Positions 1 to 10,352 of a DNA stretch of 64,000 bases are shown piece by piece. Made by a program: the position numbers and the translations under genes. The stretch is from assembly GCF_001575205.1 (NCBI RefSeq), contig NZ_LSRE01000003.1, positions 38,699 through 102,698 of the forward strand. Reading direction: 5' to 3'. The stretch comes from Tsukamurella pseudospumae. GTDB taxonomy: Bacteria; Actinomycetota; Actinomycetes; Mycobacteriales; Mycobacteriaceae. Within the stretch, counting starts at the first letter, position 1. Each line of letters opens with the position of its first letter. The notes under the pieces are model-generated. The model did no database searches and was not told where the DNA came from. It worked only from the letters and a program-made list of their open reading frames with translations.

Positions 1-845
1 GTGTCCTCGACGCGATCGGAGTCCGCGGCGAAGAGCTTCGGTGTGGTCCAGCCGTCCGTGACGAAGTACTCCGTCTTCTCGGGCACGAGGGTGCGCGAGG
101 CGATGCCGTCCTTGTCGACGGGCAGGTCCGCGAGCTTCTCCGTCGGCGTCGGTGTGAAAGTCTTCAGCGCCGCGATCTGGCGGTCGTAGAACCTGCCGAT
201 CGCAGCGGCCCCGGCGGGAATCTTGGCGTACGAGGCCAACACGTACCGCCCCGACGCCACGAGACTGTTGATCGCCACGTCTTTGCCCACGGTCTGCGAG
301 TAGGACACCGCCGCGGGGTACCCCGGAATCGTGACCGGCACGCGCGGGATGCCACCATCCGTCGATGCCGACGCGAGGATCTTCGGATCGGCCACTGCGG
401 CCGCGGCTGCGGCCGCGGAATCCATCTCCCAGGCTCCGAAGAACATCGTCTTCAGGTCGGAGGTCGACCGCGACGTATCGACGCGGACGTAGTAGCCCGG
501 CCCGCGCTTGTCCATCGCGTTCGCGACCTGGACGCCGAAGGACGCCTCGAGAGAACCGCCGATGTTGTAGTCCCGCAGGGCGCCGGCGAACAGCTGCCCG
601 CCGAACCGCAGGCTCGGGTCGATGTCGGTGGTGAGCGGCATCGTGTCGGCGAGCCGGCGCCCCTCCATCACTGCGCCGCGCGCCGCGGAGCGCTCCGGCA
701 CCGTCCGCACGGTGGTCGCGTAGTTTCCCGTGTCCAGGCGCACGGCGGACGACGGTGCGCTGGCCGTCCCCGGCACCTCGGTCGCGCAGCCCGCGAGTGC
801 CGTGACCATCAGCACCGCTGCCAGTCCGAACGTTCCTCGCCGCAT
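1..845 (-). CDS. DUF7373-like secreted lipoprotein (3' end beyond left edge)
   Basis: The frame opens at an ATG at 843-845, read leftward, and runs off the left edge without a stop, giving about 281 residues. The N-terminus is a short basic stretch, a hydrophobic segment (roughly residues 6-18) and a lipobox ALAGC with Cys20, so the protein should be lipid-anchored outside the membrane. The mature part begins with a Thr/Ser/Pro-rich linker. It resembles the DUF7373 lipoproteins common in Gordonia, Nocardia and Tsukamurella, whose function is unknown; that match is from memory. It is divergent from the hydrolase-ABC fusion, with about 145 bases between the two starts. Confidence 0.7.
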   Translation of the reverse strand, partial: MRRGTFGLAAVLMVTALAGCATEVPGTASAPSSAVRLDTGNYATTVRTVPERSAARGAVMEGRRLADTMPLTTDIDPSLRFGGQLFAGALRDYNIGGSLEASFGVQVANAMDKRGPGYYVRVDTSRSTSDLKTMFFGAWEMDSAAAAAAAVADPKILASASTDGGIPRVPVTIPGYPAAVSYSQTVGKDVAINSLVASGRYVLASYAKIPAGAAAIGRFYDRQIAALKTFTPTPTEKLADLPVDKDGIASRTLVPEKTEYFVTDGWTTPKLFAADSDRVED

Positions 846-991
846 CGTTCTCCCCTCGCACCCTCCCCAGAGCCTTTGCAGTCACGATATCCCGATCGCG
901 GATGATTCCGTCGTCGAATGACCTCAGCACGTTCTCCCTCAGCGGAACACTGGCCCGGCCACAACGCCCGAGCCGCACATATCCTGGTCCG

Positions 992-3444
<2,453 letters not shown>

Positions 3445-3448
<4 letters not shown>

Positions 3449-4335
3449 CGACCACGAACGATCCGGCGAACCCACGGGCGCGAGCCGATCACGGGGCGGC
3501 CCCGGGGTACTCCCCCGGACGCACGCTGACGGTGCGCGTCGAGCTCGCCCGGCAGCTGCGGCGCCGGCGCACCCTCGTGATGGCCGCGCTCCTCGCGGCG
3601 CTGCCGATCATCCTGATCGTCGCGCTCGCCGTGGGCACCGATGACAGCGGCCGCGGCAGCGGGCGTCCTTCGATGTTCGACGTCGCGACGGCGTCGGGGC
3701 TCAACCTCATGGCGACGGTGCTCATCGCAGGGACGGGATTCCTGCTCGTGATCCCCGTTGCGCTGTTCTTCGGCGACGCCGTGGCATCCGAGGCGGACTG
3801 GTCGTCGCTGCGGTACCTCCTCGCCGCTCCCGTGCCCCGCACGCGGCTGCTGGTCACGAAGGCGATCGTCGCGCTGATCCTGTCCGTCGGTTCCGTCGCC
3901 CTCCTGGTGGCCGTGGCGCTCGTCGCGGGCACCGTCGCGTACGGCTGGGGGCCGCTGCAATCCCCGACGGGCCTGTCGCTGCCCGCCGGGGAAGCACTGT
4001 GGCGGCTACTGCTGGCCGCGGCCTTCATCATCGGGTCCGAGCTGGCGACCGCCGGTCTCGCGCTGTGGCTCTCGACCCGCACCGACGCGCCGCTGGCCGC
4101 GGTGGGCGGCGCCGTCGGACTCACCGTGATCGGCAGCGTGCTCGACCAGGTGACCGCGCTCGGCGGCCTCCGGGCCGCGCTCCCGGCGCACTGGCAGTAC
4201 GCGTGGACCGACCTGCTGCAGCCGAGCATCGAGTGGTCGGCGATGGTCTCGGGCGTCTCCCTGTCCGTCAGCATCGCCATCGTCTTCTTCGCCCTCGCCG
4301 TCCGCGGTTTCCGGACCAAGGACGTCGTGAGCTGA
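3445..4335 (+). CDS. ABC-2 type transporter permease
   Basis: A 296-residue membrane protein whose ATG overlaps the stop of the hydrolase-ABC fusion, which implies translational coupling. After a basic cytoplasmic N-terminus (about 40 residues) there are about six hydrophobic segments, starting VMAALLAALPIILIVALAV and ending with a helix before the C-terminal GFRTKDVVS. This is the usual layout of ABC-2 export permeases that work with a single ATPase. A dimer of this protein with the fused ATPase is the likely complex. Nothing in the sequence identifies the exported substrate; the extracytoplasmic hydrolase of the partner suggests a peptide or ester compound, which is inference. Confidence 0.85.
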
Positions 4336-4358
4336 CATCAGGACGGCACCCTTCACCA

Positions 4359-4380
4359 TCCTTATTGTCAAAAATAAGGA
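4359..4380. promoter_or_regulatory. AT-rich inverted repeat upstream of fic
   Basis: TCCTTATT and AATAAGGA form a perfect 8-base inverted repeat around a 6-base spacer. It lies in an AT-rich patch (about 4355-4445) that stands out from the GC-rich surroundings, between the permease stop and the fic start. It could be an operator or a terminator for the upstream transporter genes; there is no T-run after it, so an operator or promoter element is slightly favoured. Confidence 0.4.
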
Positions 4381-4459
4381 AAAGTTCAATTTAACTAGCC
4401 GCTGAACCGTGCAATACTTGACAAGTAACCCACTTTTGCCACTTATTGGGAGGTGCATC

Positions 4460-5686
4460 GTGGCCTACCGCACGCTCAGATCGGTCTTTCACCAGCGCGA
4501 CATCTCCGGAGCGGATGCCGAGGAGGCGTCGCGGAGGGCCTCACCCGCTGCGCTCTCGTGGGAGTTCCGCATCGGCGAACACTCACTGTTCTGCTTGACG
4601 ACGCCGCGAATCACGGCGCTGACCGAGCGGATCATGGTGCTCGACGCACGCGTGGCGGAGACCTGGGCCGAACTCCTTCCTATCGCCCGGAATCACTACT
4701 TCTCGTCGATGATCATCGAGGAGATTCAGGCGACCAACGAGATGGAGAACGTCCACTCGACGCGCCGCGAGATCGCCGACGCCCTGGAGTCGCTGACGGA
4801 TGAGCCGGCGGGCGATCGCCGCTTCCGGGAGATGGTCCGCTTGTACGCCGCACTGGGCGATCGAAGCGTGTCCGCTCCGGGCACCCTCGATGACGTCCGC
4901 GATCTGTACGACGCCGTCACGCGAGGTGAGGTCGACCCGGGCGATGCGCCGGACGGGGCACGGTTCCGTGCCGACATCGTCAGGATCACCTCGGGGCAGA
5001 AGGTGGTCCACACGGGTGTGGTGCCCGAGGCCGCTATCGACGCAGGTCTGACCGTCATGCTCGCCCAACGCCGCGACGACGAGGTCCCCCACCTCATCCG
5101 TGCGGCCATCGCGCACCTGATCTTCGAGGTCGTTCACCCCTTCTACGACGGCAACGGCAGGACCGGTCGCTTCCTGCTGGCGCTCGACCTCGCCGAGAGG
5201 CTCTCGCCGATCTCGTGGTTCGCGTTGTCAGCGACCATCTTCGACAACCGCGACCGGTACTACCAGGCGTTCGCCGATGCCGAACATCCGCTGAACCGCG
5301 CCGATGCGACGCCGTTCGTCGAGACGATGCTGGAGATCGTCGCGGAGTCGCTGCACCGCGTCACGACCGACCTCGCCGACCGGAGGGCGGCGCTCGACGC
5401 GCTGACCGATGCCGTGGGCGCGATCGCGCCGGCCCGCGTACCCGTCGACGACGACCACCGGGGAATCCTCTCTGCGCTTGGACAAGTGGCACTGTTCGGG
5501 TTCACCGGCGCCGTCACGCTCGACGAACTCACAGACGCCGGACCTCGTTCCAAACGCACCGTCAGGACCAAGACCCAGTTCCTCGTCGATGCAGGGCTGA
5601 TCGAAGTCGTATCGCTGAGACCGTTGCGGTTCCGGCTCAGCACGGCAGGGCGAGAACTGTGCGCGATCGACGGCGCGACGGTGTGA
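4460..5686 (+). CDS. Fic family protein (predicted AMP-transferase, class II)
   Basis: A Fic protein of 408 residues. I chose the GTG at 4460 because GGGAGG lies 6 bases upstream; the frame is open back to 4409 but without a ribosome site. The catalytic motif HPFYDGNGRTGR (226-237) matches HxFx(D/E)GNGRxxR exactly, so the enzyme should transfer AMP (or another nucleotide) to a protein hydroxyl. An N-terminal Fic_N region carries TNEMEN (92-97), which fits the (S/T)xxxE(G/N) inhibitory motif of class II Fic proteins, with Glu96 as the residue that blocks ATP. The last 90 residues look like a winged helix. No antitoxin gene is adjacent, in keeping with built-in inhibition. The target is unknown. 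Confidence 0.85.
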   Translation: MAYRTLRSVFHQRDISGADAEEASRRASPAALSWEFRIGEHSLFCLTTPRITALTERIMVLDARVAETWAELLPIARNHYFSSMIIEEIQATNEMENVHSTRREIADALESLTDEPAGDRRFREMVRLYAALGDRSVSAPGTLDDVRDLYDAVTRGEVDPGDAPDGARFRADIVRITSGQKVVHTGVVPEAAIDAGLTVMLAQRRDDEVPHLIRAAIAHLIFEVVHPFYDGNGRTGRFLLALDLAERLSPISWFALSATIFDNRDRYYQAFADAEHPLNRADATPFVETMLEIVAESLHRVTTDLADRRAALDALTDAVGAIAPARVPVDDDHRGILSALGQVALFGFTGAVTLDELTDAGPRSKRTVRTKTQFLVDAGLIEVVSLRPLRFRLSTAGRELCAIDGATV

Positions 5687-5696
5687 CCCCGGCCGG

Positions 5697-5730
5697 CCCG
5701 CTCCGGCCGGATTGTTCTGGCCGGAGCGGG
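5697..5730. terminator. Bidirectional hairpin between fic and the aldehyde dehydrogenase gene
   Basis: CCCGCTCCGGCC and GGCCGGAGCGGG form a perfect 12-base stem around a loop of about 10 bases. It sits between two convergent genes, 11 bases after the fic stop and 9 bases before the stop of the opposing gene. There is no strong T-run, but a stem of this strength between convergent genes is most simply a terminator for both. Confidence 0.65.
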
Positions 5731-5738
5731 CGTGAGCG

Positions 5739-7160
5739 TCACGCCGACGGGGCGAAGGATCCAGCGGCGCCCTTGATCGCGACGGGCTGCGCGCACTCGA
5801 GCAGGCCGGCGCGGGCGAACTCGACGCCGTAGCCGGACTGCTTGGCGCCGCCGAAGGGCACGCGCGGATCGATGGCGCCGTGCTCGTTGATCCACACCGT
5901 CCCCGCGTCCAGGCGGAGCGCCACGTCGCGGGCCCGCTCGGGCGACGGGGTCCACACGGACGCACCGAGACCGACGTCGAGGCCGTTCGCCCATGCGACC
6001 GCCTCGTCGAGGCTCGAGTAGCGGATGATCGGCAGCGCCGGCCCGAACTGCTCGCGGGCCACGAGCGGGTTGTCGTTGGGCAGGTCGGCGACGAGCGTCG
6101 TCGGGTAGAAGTTGCCGGGCGCCGACGGATCCGGATCACCGCCGATCAGGACGCGGCCGCCGCCCGCCTTCGCCTCGTCGACCAGGCCGGCGACGATGTC
6201 GTACTGCTTGCGGTTCTGCAGCGGGCCGAGCACGTTCTGCTCGTCGAGGCCGACGCCCATCGGCATGGCCCCCGCGACCTTGGTGAGCTCCTCGCACACG
6301 GCGTCGTAGAGCGCGTCGGGCACGTAGAGCCGCTTGAGCGCGGCGCAGGTCTGGCCGGTGTTGATGAACGCGCCCCAGAACAGTCCCTCGGCGATCGCGG
6401 CGGGGTCCGCGTCGTCAAGCACGATCCCGGCGTCGTTGCCGCCGAGCTCGACGGTGACCCGCTTCACCGAGTCGGCGGAGGCGCGGATGATCGCCTTGCC
6501 CGTCACAGTGGAGCCGGTGAACATCAGCTTGTCGATGCCCGGGTGGGTGGAGAGCGCCTCGCCGACCTCGCGGCCGCCGGGAACCGCGATGAGCACGTCG
6601 GCCGGGAGCACGGTGTTGAGCACGTGCGCCAGCGCGAGCACGGACAGCGGCGTGAACTCGCTGGGCTTGAGCACCACCGTGTTCCCCATCCGCAGCGCGG
6701 GCGCCAACTGCCAGATCGAGATCATCATCGGCCAGTTCCACGGTCCGATCGCGCCGACGACGCCCAGCGGGCGGTGGTGGATCTCGGCGTAGGTCTCACC
6801 GTCGTCCACCGCGACCTCCGGCTCGAGCGGCACGGCGAGGGTGGCACGCAGCCAGGTGGCGCAGGCCTCCAGCTCGAATCGGGCGTTCGGCCCGTTGAGC
6901 GGCTTGCCCTGTTCGCGGGACAGCAGGACGGCGAGCTCCTCCGCGTTCGCCTCGATCGCGTCGGCGGCCGCGCCGAGCACCTCGACGCGGCCGGCGTCGC
7001 CGCGCGCGGCCCAGGCGGGCTGCGCGGCGCGGGCGGCGGCGACGGCGGAGTCCAGTTCGGCAACGCCGAGTTCGGCGACGCGGCCCACGGCCTCACCCGT
7101 CGCGGGGTCGAGGACGGTGCGTCCGCCGGTGGCGGGGGTGATGGCGTCGAGGATGGTCAT
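5739..7160 (-). CDS. NAD(P)-dependent aldehyde dehydrogenase
   Basis: 473 residues from an ATG at 7158-7160 with GGAGCAC just upstream; a longer frame to 7265 lacks a ribosome site. It is a standard aldehyde dehydrogenase: GPWNWP near the cofactor site, VELGG with general base Glu238, and catalytic Cys272 in GQTC, 34 residues on as in the family. It oxidises an aldehyde to the acid. It follows the GMC oxidoreductase gene on the same strand, 49 bases downstream, so the pair probably converts an alcohol to an aldehyde and then to an acid. The substrate cannot be read from sequence. Its position beside the paa genes makes an aromatic aldehyde such as phenylacetaldehyde possible, but that is inference. 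Confidence 0.88.
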   Translation of the reverse strand: MTILDAITPATGGRTVLDPATGEAVGRVAELGVAELDSAVAAARAAQPAWAARGDAGRVEVLGAAADAIEANAEELAVLLSREQGKPLNGPNARFELEACATWLRATLAVPLEPEVAVDDGETYAEIHHRPLGVVGAIGPWNWPMMISIWQLAPALRMGNTVVLKPSEFTPLSVLALAHVLNTVLPADVLIAVPGGREVGEALSTHPGIDKLMFTGSTVTGKAIIRASADSVKRVTVELGGNDAGIVLDDADPAAIAEGLFWGAFINTGQTCAALKRLYVPDALYDAVCEELTKVAGAMPMGVGLDEQNVLGPLQNRKQYDIVAGLVDEAKAGGGRVLIGGDPDPSAPGNFYPTTLVADLPNDNPLVAREQFGPALPIIRYSSLDEAVAWANGLDVGLGASVWTPSPERARDVALRLDAGTVWINEHGAIDPRVPFGGAKQSGYGVEFARAGLLECAQPVAIKGAAGSFAPSA

Positions 7161-7209
7161 GATGTGCTCCGTTCGGGAGTGAAGGTAGAGGGTTCGGGCA
7201 GAGCGGAAT

Positions 7210-8727
7210 TCAGGCGCCGAGCAGCAGGTCTGCGGCCTTCTCGCCGACCATGATCGCGGGCGCATTGGTGTTGCCGCGGGGTACGACGGGCATGATCGAC
7301 GCGTCGGCGACGCGCAGCCCGGTCACTCCGCGCACGCGCAGGGCGGGGTCGACGACGGCATCGTCGCCGATGCCCATCGCGCAGGTGCCGACCTGGTGAT
7401 GGTAGGTGCCGGCGAGGCGGCGGACCATGTCGCGCAGGGCATCCCGGTCGGCCGGCTCGTGGGCCGGGACGTACTCCGTGGGCCGGAAGTCCGCGAAGGC
7501 GTCCTGGGAGCCGATCTCGCGGCACAGGATCACGGCGTCGACCAGCGCCTCCACGTCGTAGTCGTCGGCGAGGATGTTCGGGTCGACGAGCGGCGCGGCG
7601 GCCGGATCGGACGAGGCGAGACGCAGCGCGCCGCGCGAGCGCGGGGCCACGAGCCCCGGCGCGATCGTGTAGCCCTCGGCGGGCGCGTCACCGCCGTCGG
7701 TGGGGTACGGCAGGTGCAGGAACAGCGGCTGCAGGTCCGGCGCGGCATCGTCCGTCTGCTGTGAGTGCGCGAACAGCTGCGCCTCGAGCAGGTTGTTCCG
7801 GCCGGGGACGAGTTCCTCCGCAGTGGCGTAGAGGTTGCCGACCAGGAGGTGGTCGTGCAGGTTCTTGCCCACGCCCGGGAGATCGACGAGGGTGTCGAGG
7901 CCGACGGCGGACAGGTCGGCGCGGTCGCCGATACCGGAGAGTTGCAGGATCTTCGGCGATCCGATGGCACCCGCGGACAAGACGATCTCGGCGCTCGCGC
8001 GGGCGGTGCGCAGCTCGCCGTCGACGACGTACTCGACCGCGTCCGCGCGGGCACCGTCGAGCACGATCCGCGTGACGAGGGCACCGGTGGTGACCGTCAG
8101 CAGCGGGGAGTCGAGAACGGGCGCGACGAAGGCCTGCCAGGCGCTGTGCCGCCGGCCGTCCTTGATCGTCGCGTGGTTGAAGCCGACGCCCTCCATGAGG
8201 TCGCCGTTGAAGTCGTCGGTGGGCTTGTGGCCCACGGCGATCGCCGCATCCACGAAGGCCTGCGCCGCGGGGTGCCGGTCGCGGAGCACGGACACGTGCA
8301 GCGGGCCGCCCGCGCCGTGCCAGGCCGAAGCGCCGTCCTCGTGATCCTCGCTGCGCTTGAACAGCTCGAGCACCGTGTCCCAGCCCCAGCCCTCGTTTCC
8401 GGCGGCCTCCCAGGCGTCGTAGTCGTCCCTGTGGCCGCGGATGTAGATCATGCCGTTCAGCGAGCTCGAACCACCGAGCACCTTCCCCCGCGGCCAGAAC
8501 AGCTCCCGGCCGGCGGCGTGCCGCTGCTCGGTGGTCATCACCGCCCAGTCGTTGGGGCCGGTCAACAGGGCGGGCCAGCCCTGGGGGCTGTGGATGTTCG
8601 GATCGGTGTCCGCGGCGCCCGCCTCGATGACGTGCACGCTGTGACCGGCGTCGACGAGCCGCCGGGCCAGGGCGCTGCCGGCGGACCCGGCGCCGATGAT
8701 GACGTAATCGCTTTCCCGTGGGGACAT
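7210..8727 (-). CDS. GMC family FAD oxidoreductase (choline/alcohol dehydrogenase-like)
   Basis: 505 residues starting at an ATG with GAGGAGCGGGA upstream. The N-terminus has the FAD Rossmann motif VIIGAGSAGSALARRL. GKVLGGSSSLNGMIYIRG matches GMC signature 1, and GAIGSPKILQLSGIG matches signature 2. The active-site pair is HH443-444 in HHQVGTCAMG, with the second conserved position in GNTNAPAI near the C-terminus. The family (BetA, AlkJ and relatives) oxidises alcohols using FAD and passes electrons to a carrier or oxygen. It is the first gene of an operon with the aldehyde dehydrogenase and lies divergent from an AraC regulator, its probable controller. Confidence 0.88.
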   Translation of the reverse strand: MSPRESDYVIIGAGSAGSALARRLVDAGHSVHVIEAGAADTDPNIHSPQGWPALLTGPNDWAVMTTEQRHAAGRELFWPRGKVLGGSSSLNGMIYIRGHRDDYDAWEAAGNEGWGWDTVLELFKRSEDHEDGASAWHGAGGPLHVSVLRDRHPAAQAFVDAAIAVGHKPTDDFNGDLMEGVGFNHATIKDGRRHSAWQAFVAPVLDSPLLTVTTGALVTRIVLDGARADAVEYVVDGELRTARASAEIVLSAGAIGSPKILQLSGIGDRADLSAVGLDTLVDLPGVGKNLHDHLLVGNLYATAEELVPGRNNLLEAQLFAHSQQTDDAAPDLQPLFLHLPYPTDGGDAPAEGYTIAPGLVAPRSRGALRLASSDPAAAPLVDPNILADDYDVEALVDAVILCREIGSQDAFADFRPTEYVPAHEPADRDALRDMVRRLAGTYHHQVGTCAMGIGDDAVVDPALRVRGVTGLRVADASIMPVVPRGNTNAPAIMVGEKAADLLLGA

Positions 8728-8839
8728 TCCCGCTCCTCGCTGTTCCGTCCGACCCGCTCGGCCGCTGGAATCCAGCCTGGCGTCGCCACGGTCGCGGGAC
8801 ATTGGCCTGACCCGCAGGCCGGTGTGCCCCAGGCGCGGA

Positions 8840-8859
8840 AACGTGATGCGGGTCACGTT
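8840..8859. promoter_or_regulatory. Inverted repeat between the GMC gene and the AraC gene
   Basis: AACGTGA and TCACGTT form a perfect 7-base inverted repeat with a 6-base spacer, 48 bases before the AraC-family start and about 110 bases before the GMC start. The position suits an operator shared by the divergent genes. AraC proteins more often bind direct repeats, so another factor could be the binder. Confidence 0.4.
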
Positions 8860-8906
8860 CGCGCCCCGATCTGTGGTGACATGGAGGGGTACGAAGGAGG
8901 CGCGCG

Positions 8907-9932
8907 ATGGGCACAGGTGCGGTCGAGGTCTTCGACGCCGCGTCCCTCGCGGCGCCGGACCGGTTCGACGCCTGGCAGGAGGCGGTGAACGCGGCGTTCG
9001 TGCCGCTCCGCGCCGCCCCGTACGGCGACGGTCCTTCGTCCCCCGCACTGCTCGGGCCGCGCGGTTCCGGGTACGACGGTGCCGCAGGCTTCCGCGGGCT
9101 GGTACGCAGCCAGGACCTCGGTGCGGCGGCGGCCACGGAGGTCGCGGGCGGACCGGTCACCGTGTGGCGCGACCGCGCCGCCATCGCGGATGCGGATCCC
9201 GGGGTGTACAAGCTCGGGGTCCAGCTGCACGGGTACAGCGTGCTCACCCAGGACGGTCGCGAGGCGGCCCTCACGCCGGGTGACCTGGCCATCTACGACA
9301 CGACGCGGGCGTACTCACTCGACTTCGCCGACGAGTTCAGCATGTTCGTGTTGTTGATCCCGCGGGATCGGCTGGGGCTCACGCCCCGGCAGGTCGCGGG
9401 GCTCACAGCGCAGCGGATCTCGGGCCGGCACGGGCTCGGCGCGCTCGCATCGTCGCTGCTCACCGGCCTCGGCCGGCAACTGCGCACGGGCGGCGTGGAC
9501 CCCGACCCGCGGGCAGTGCACGCGGTCCTGGAGCTGGTGGACGCGACGTTGATGCGCCGGCTCGAGCCGGCGGAAGCGGTCCCCACCGCCGATGTCGTGT
9601 TCGCCGGCGCCACCGCCTACATCGACGCGCACCTCGGCCTGCCGGGGCTGAGCGTGGAGGAGGTGGCCGCCGCCCAGCACGTGTCGGTACGCTACCTGCA
9701 GCAGCTGTTCGCGGACCGCGGGTCGACGCCGAGCGCCTGGATCCGCCGGCGCCGGATCGATGAGGTGAGCGCGGCGCTCGCCGACCCGGCGCAGGCCGTG
9801 CGGCCGGTCGCCGCGATCGGCGCGCGATGGGGATTCCCCGACGCCTCCGGCTTCGCTCGGACGTTCAAGGCGGCGACGGGCACGAGCCCCGGCGAGTACC
9901 GCACCCGGCACCTCGGCACCGCCACGGGCTGA
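8907..9932 (+). CDS. AraC family transcriptional regulator
   Basis: 341 residues, with AGGAGG-like sequence just before the ATG. The N-terminal 200 residues resemble the AraC ligand-binding-like domain (AraC_binding_2 type), including a region reading LTPGDLAIYDTTRAYSL. The C-terminal 100 residues are the two-helix-turn-helix domain, with LSVEEVAAAQHVSVRYLQQL and the closing segment WGFPDASGFARTFKAATGTSPGEYR. It is divergent from the GMC and aldehyde dehydrogenase genes, so it likely activates that operon in response to the substrate alcohol or aldehyde. It is convergent with the paaI end, 3 bases away, so it is unlikely to be part of the paa unit. Confidence 0.88.
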   Translation: MGTGAVEVFDAASLAAPDRFDAWQEAVNAAFVPLRAAPYGDGPSSPALLGPRGSGYDGAAGFRGLVRSQDLGAAAATEVAGGPVTVWRDRAAIADADPGVYKLGVQLHGYSVLTQDGREAALTPGDLAIYDTTRAYSLDFADEFSMFVLLIPRDRLGLTPRQVAGLTAQRISGRHGLGALASSLLTGLGRQLRTGGVDPDPRAVHAVLELVDATLMRRLEPAEAVPTADVVFAGATAYIDAHLGLPGLSVEEVAAAQHVSVRYLQQLFADRGSTPSAWIRRRRIDEVSAALADPAQAVRPVAAIGARWGFPDASGFARTFKAATGTSPGEYRTRHLGTATG

Positions 9933-9935
9933 GCC

Positions 9936-10352
9936 TCAGGCGCCGCCGGGAATGACCCGGCTGTCGCCGCGGAACTCGGCGATCACGTCGTCCCCGCGGC
10001 GCACCGTCACGTCGTAGAGACCGTTGCGGCCGAACCGCTCTCGCTCGACCGCCGTGGCGGTGAGCACGTCGCCGAGTCGCGTCGCGCGCAGGAACCGGAT
10101 ATCCGCCCGCGCGGCGACGGCCGCGTCGCCGCGGGAGTTGCAGGCGAGGGCGAAGGTGGTGTCGGCGAGCAGGAAGACGTAGCCGCCGTGGGTGATCCCG
10201 TGGCCGTTGACCATCGTCTCCCCCACCGTCACCGTCGTGGTCGCGGCCCCGGGCCGCAGGTCGGCGATCTCGATGCCGAGGGCGCGGGAGGCGCTGTCGG
10301 CCAAGAACATCGACTGGGCGGGCTCGCAGTCGCCGCTCACCGCCGCACTCAT
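9936..10352 (-). CDS. paaI: Acyl-CoA thioesterase PaaI
   Basis: 138 residues of hotdog-fold thioesterase. NGHGITHGGYVFLLADTTFAL carries the PaaI-type HGG motif and the helix with the active-site acidic residue. In the paa pathway this enzyme hydrolyses dead-end ring-hydroxylated CoA thioesters and frees CoA. Its start overlaps the paaZ stop by 4 bases, so it is co-translated with paaZ as the last gene of that minus-strand unit. The length is normal for the family. Confidence 0.9.
   Translation of the reverse strand: MSAAVSGDCEPAQSMFLADSASRALGIEIADLRPGAATTTVTVGETMVNGHGITHGGYVFLLADTTFALACNSRGDAAVAARADIRFLRATRLGDVLTATAVERERFGRNGLYDVTVRRGDDVIAEFRGDSRVIPGGA

Noticed and set aside
4418..4446. TTGACA-like promoter directly before fic
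   Set aside because: The matching -10 would put the start of the transcript inside the ribosome site, and its sequence is poor.
7161..7265. N-terminal extension of the aldehyde dehydrogenase
   Set aside because: The good ribosome site and conserved sequence both favour the start at 7160.
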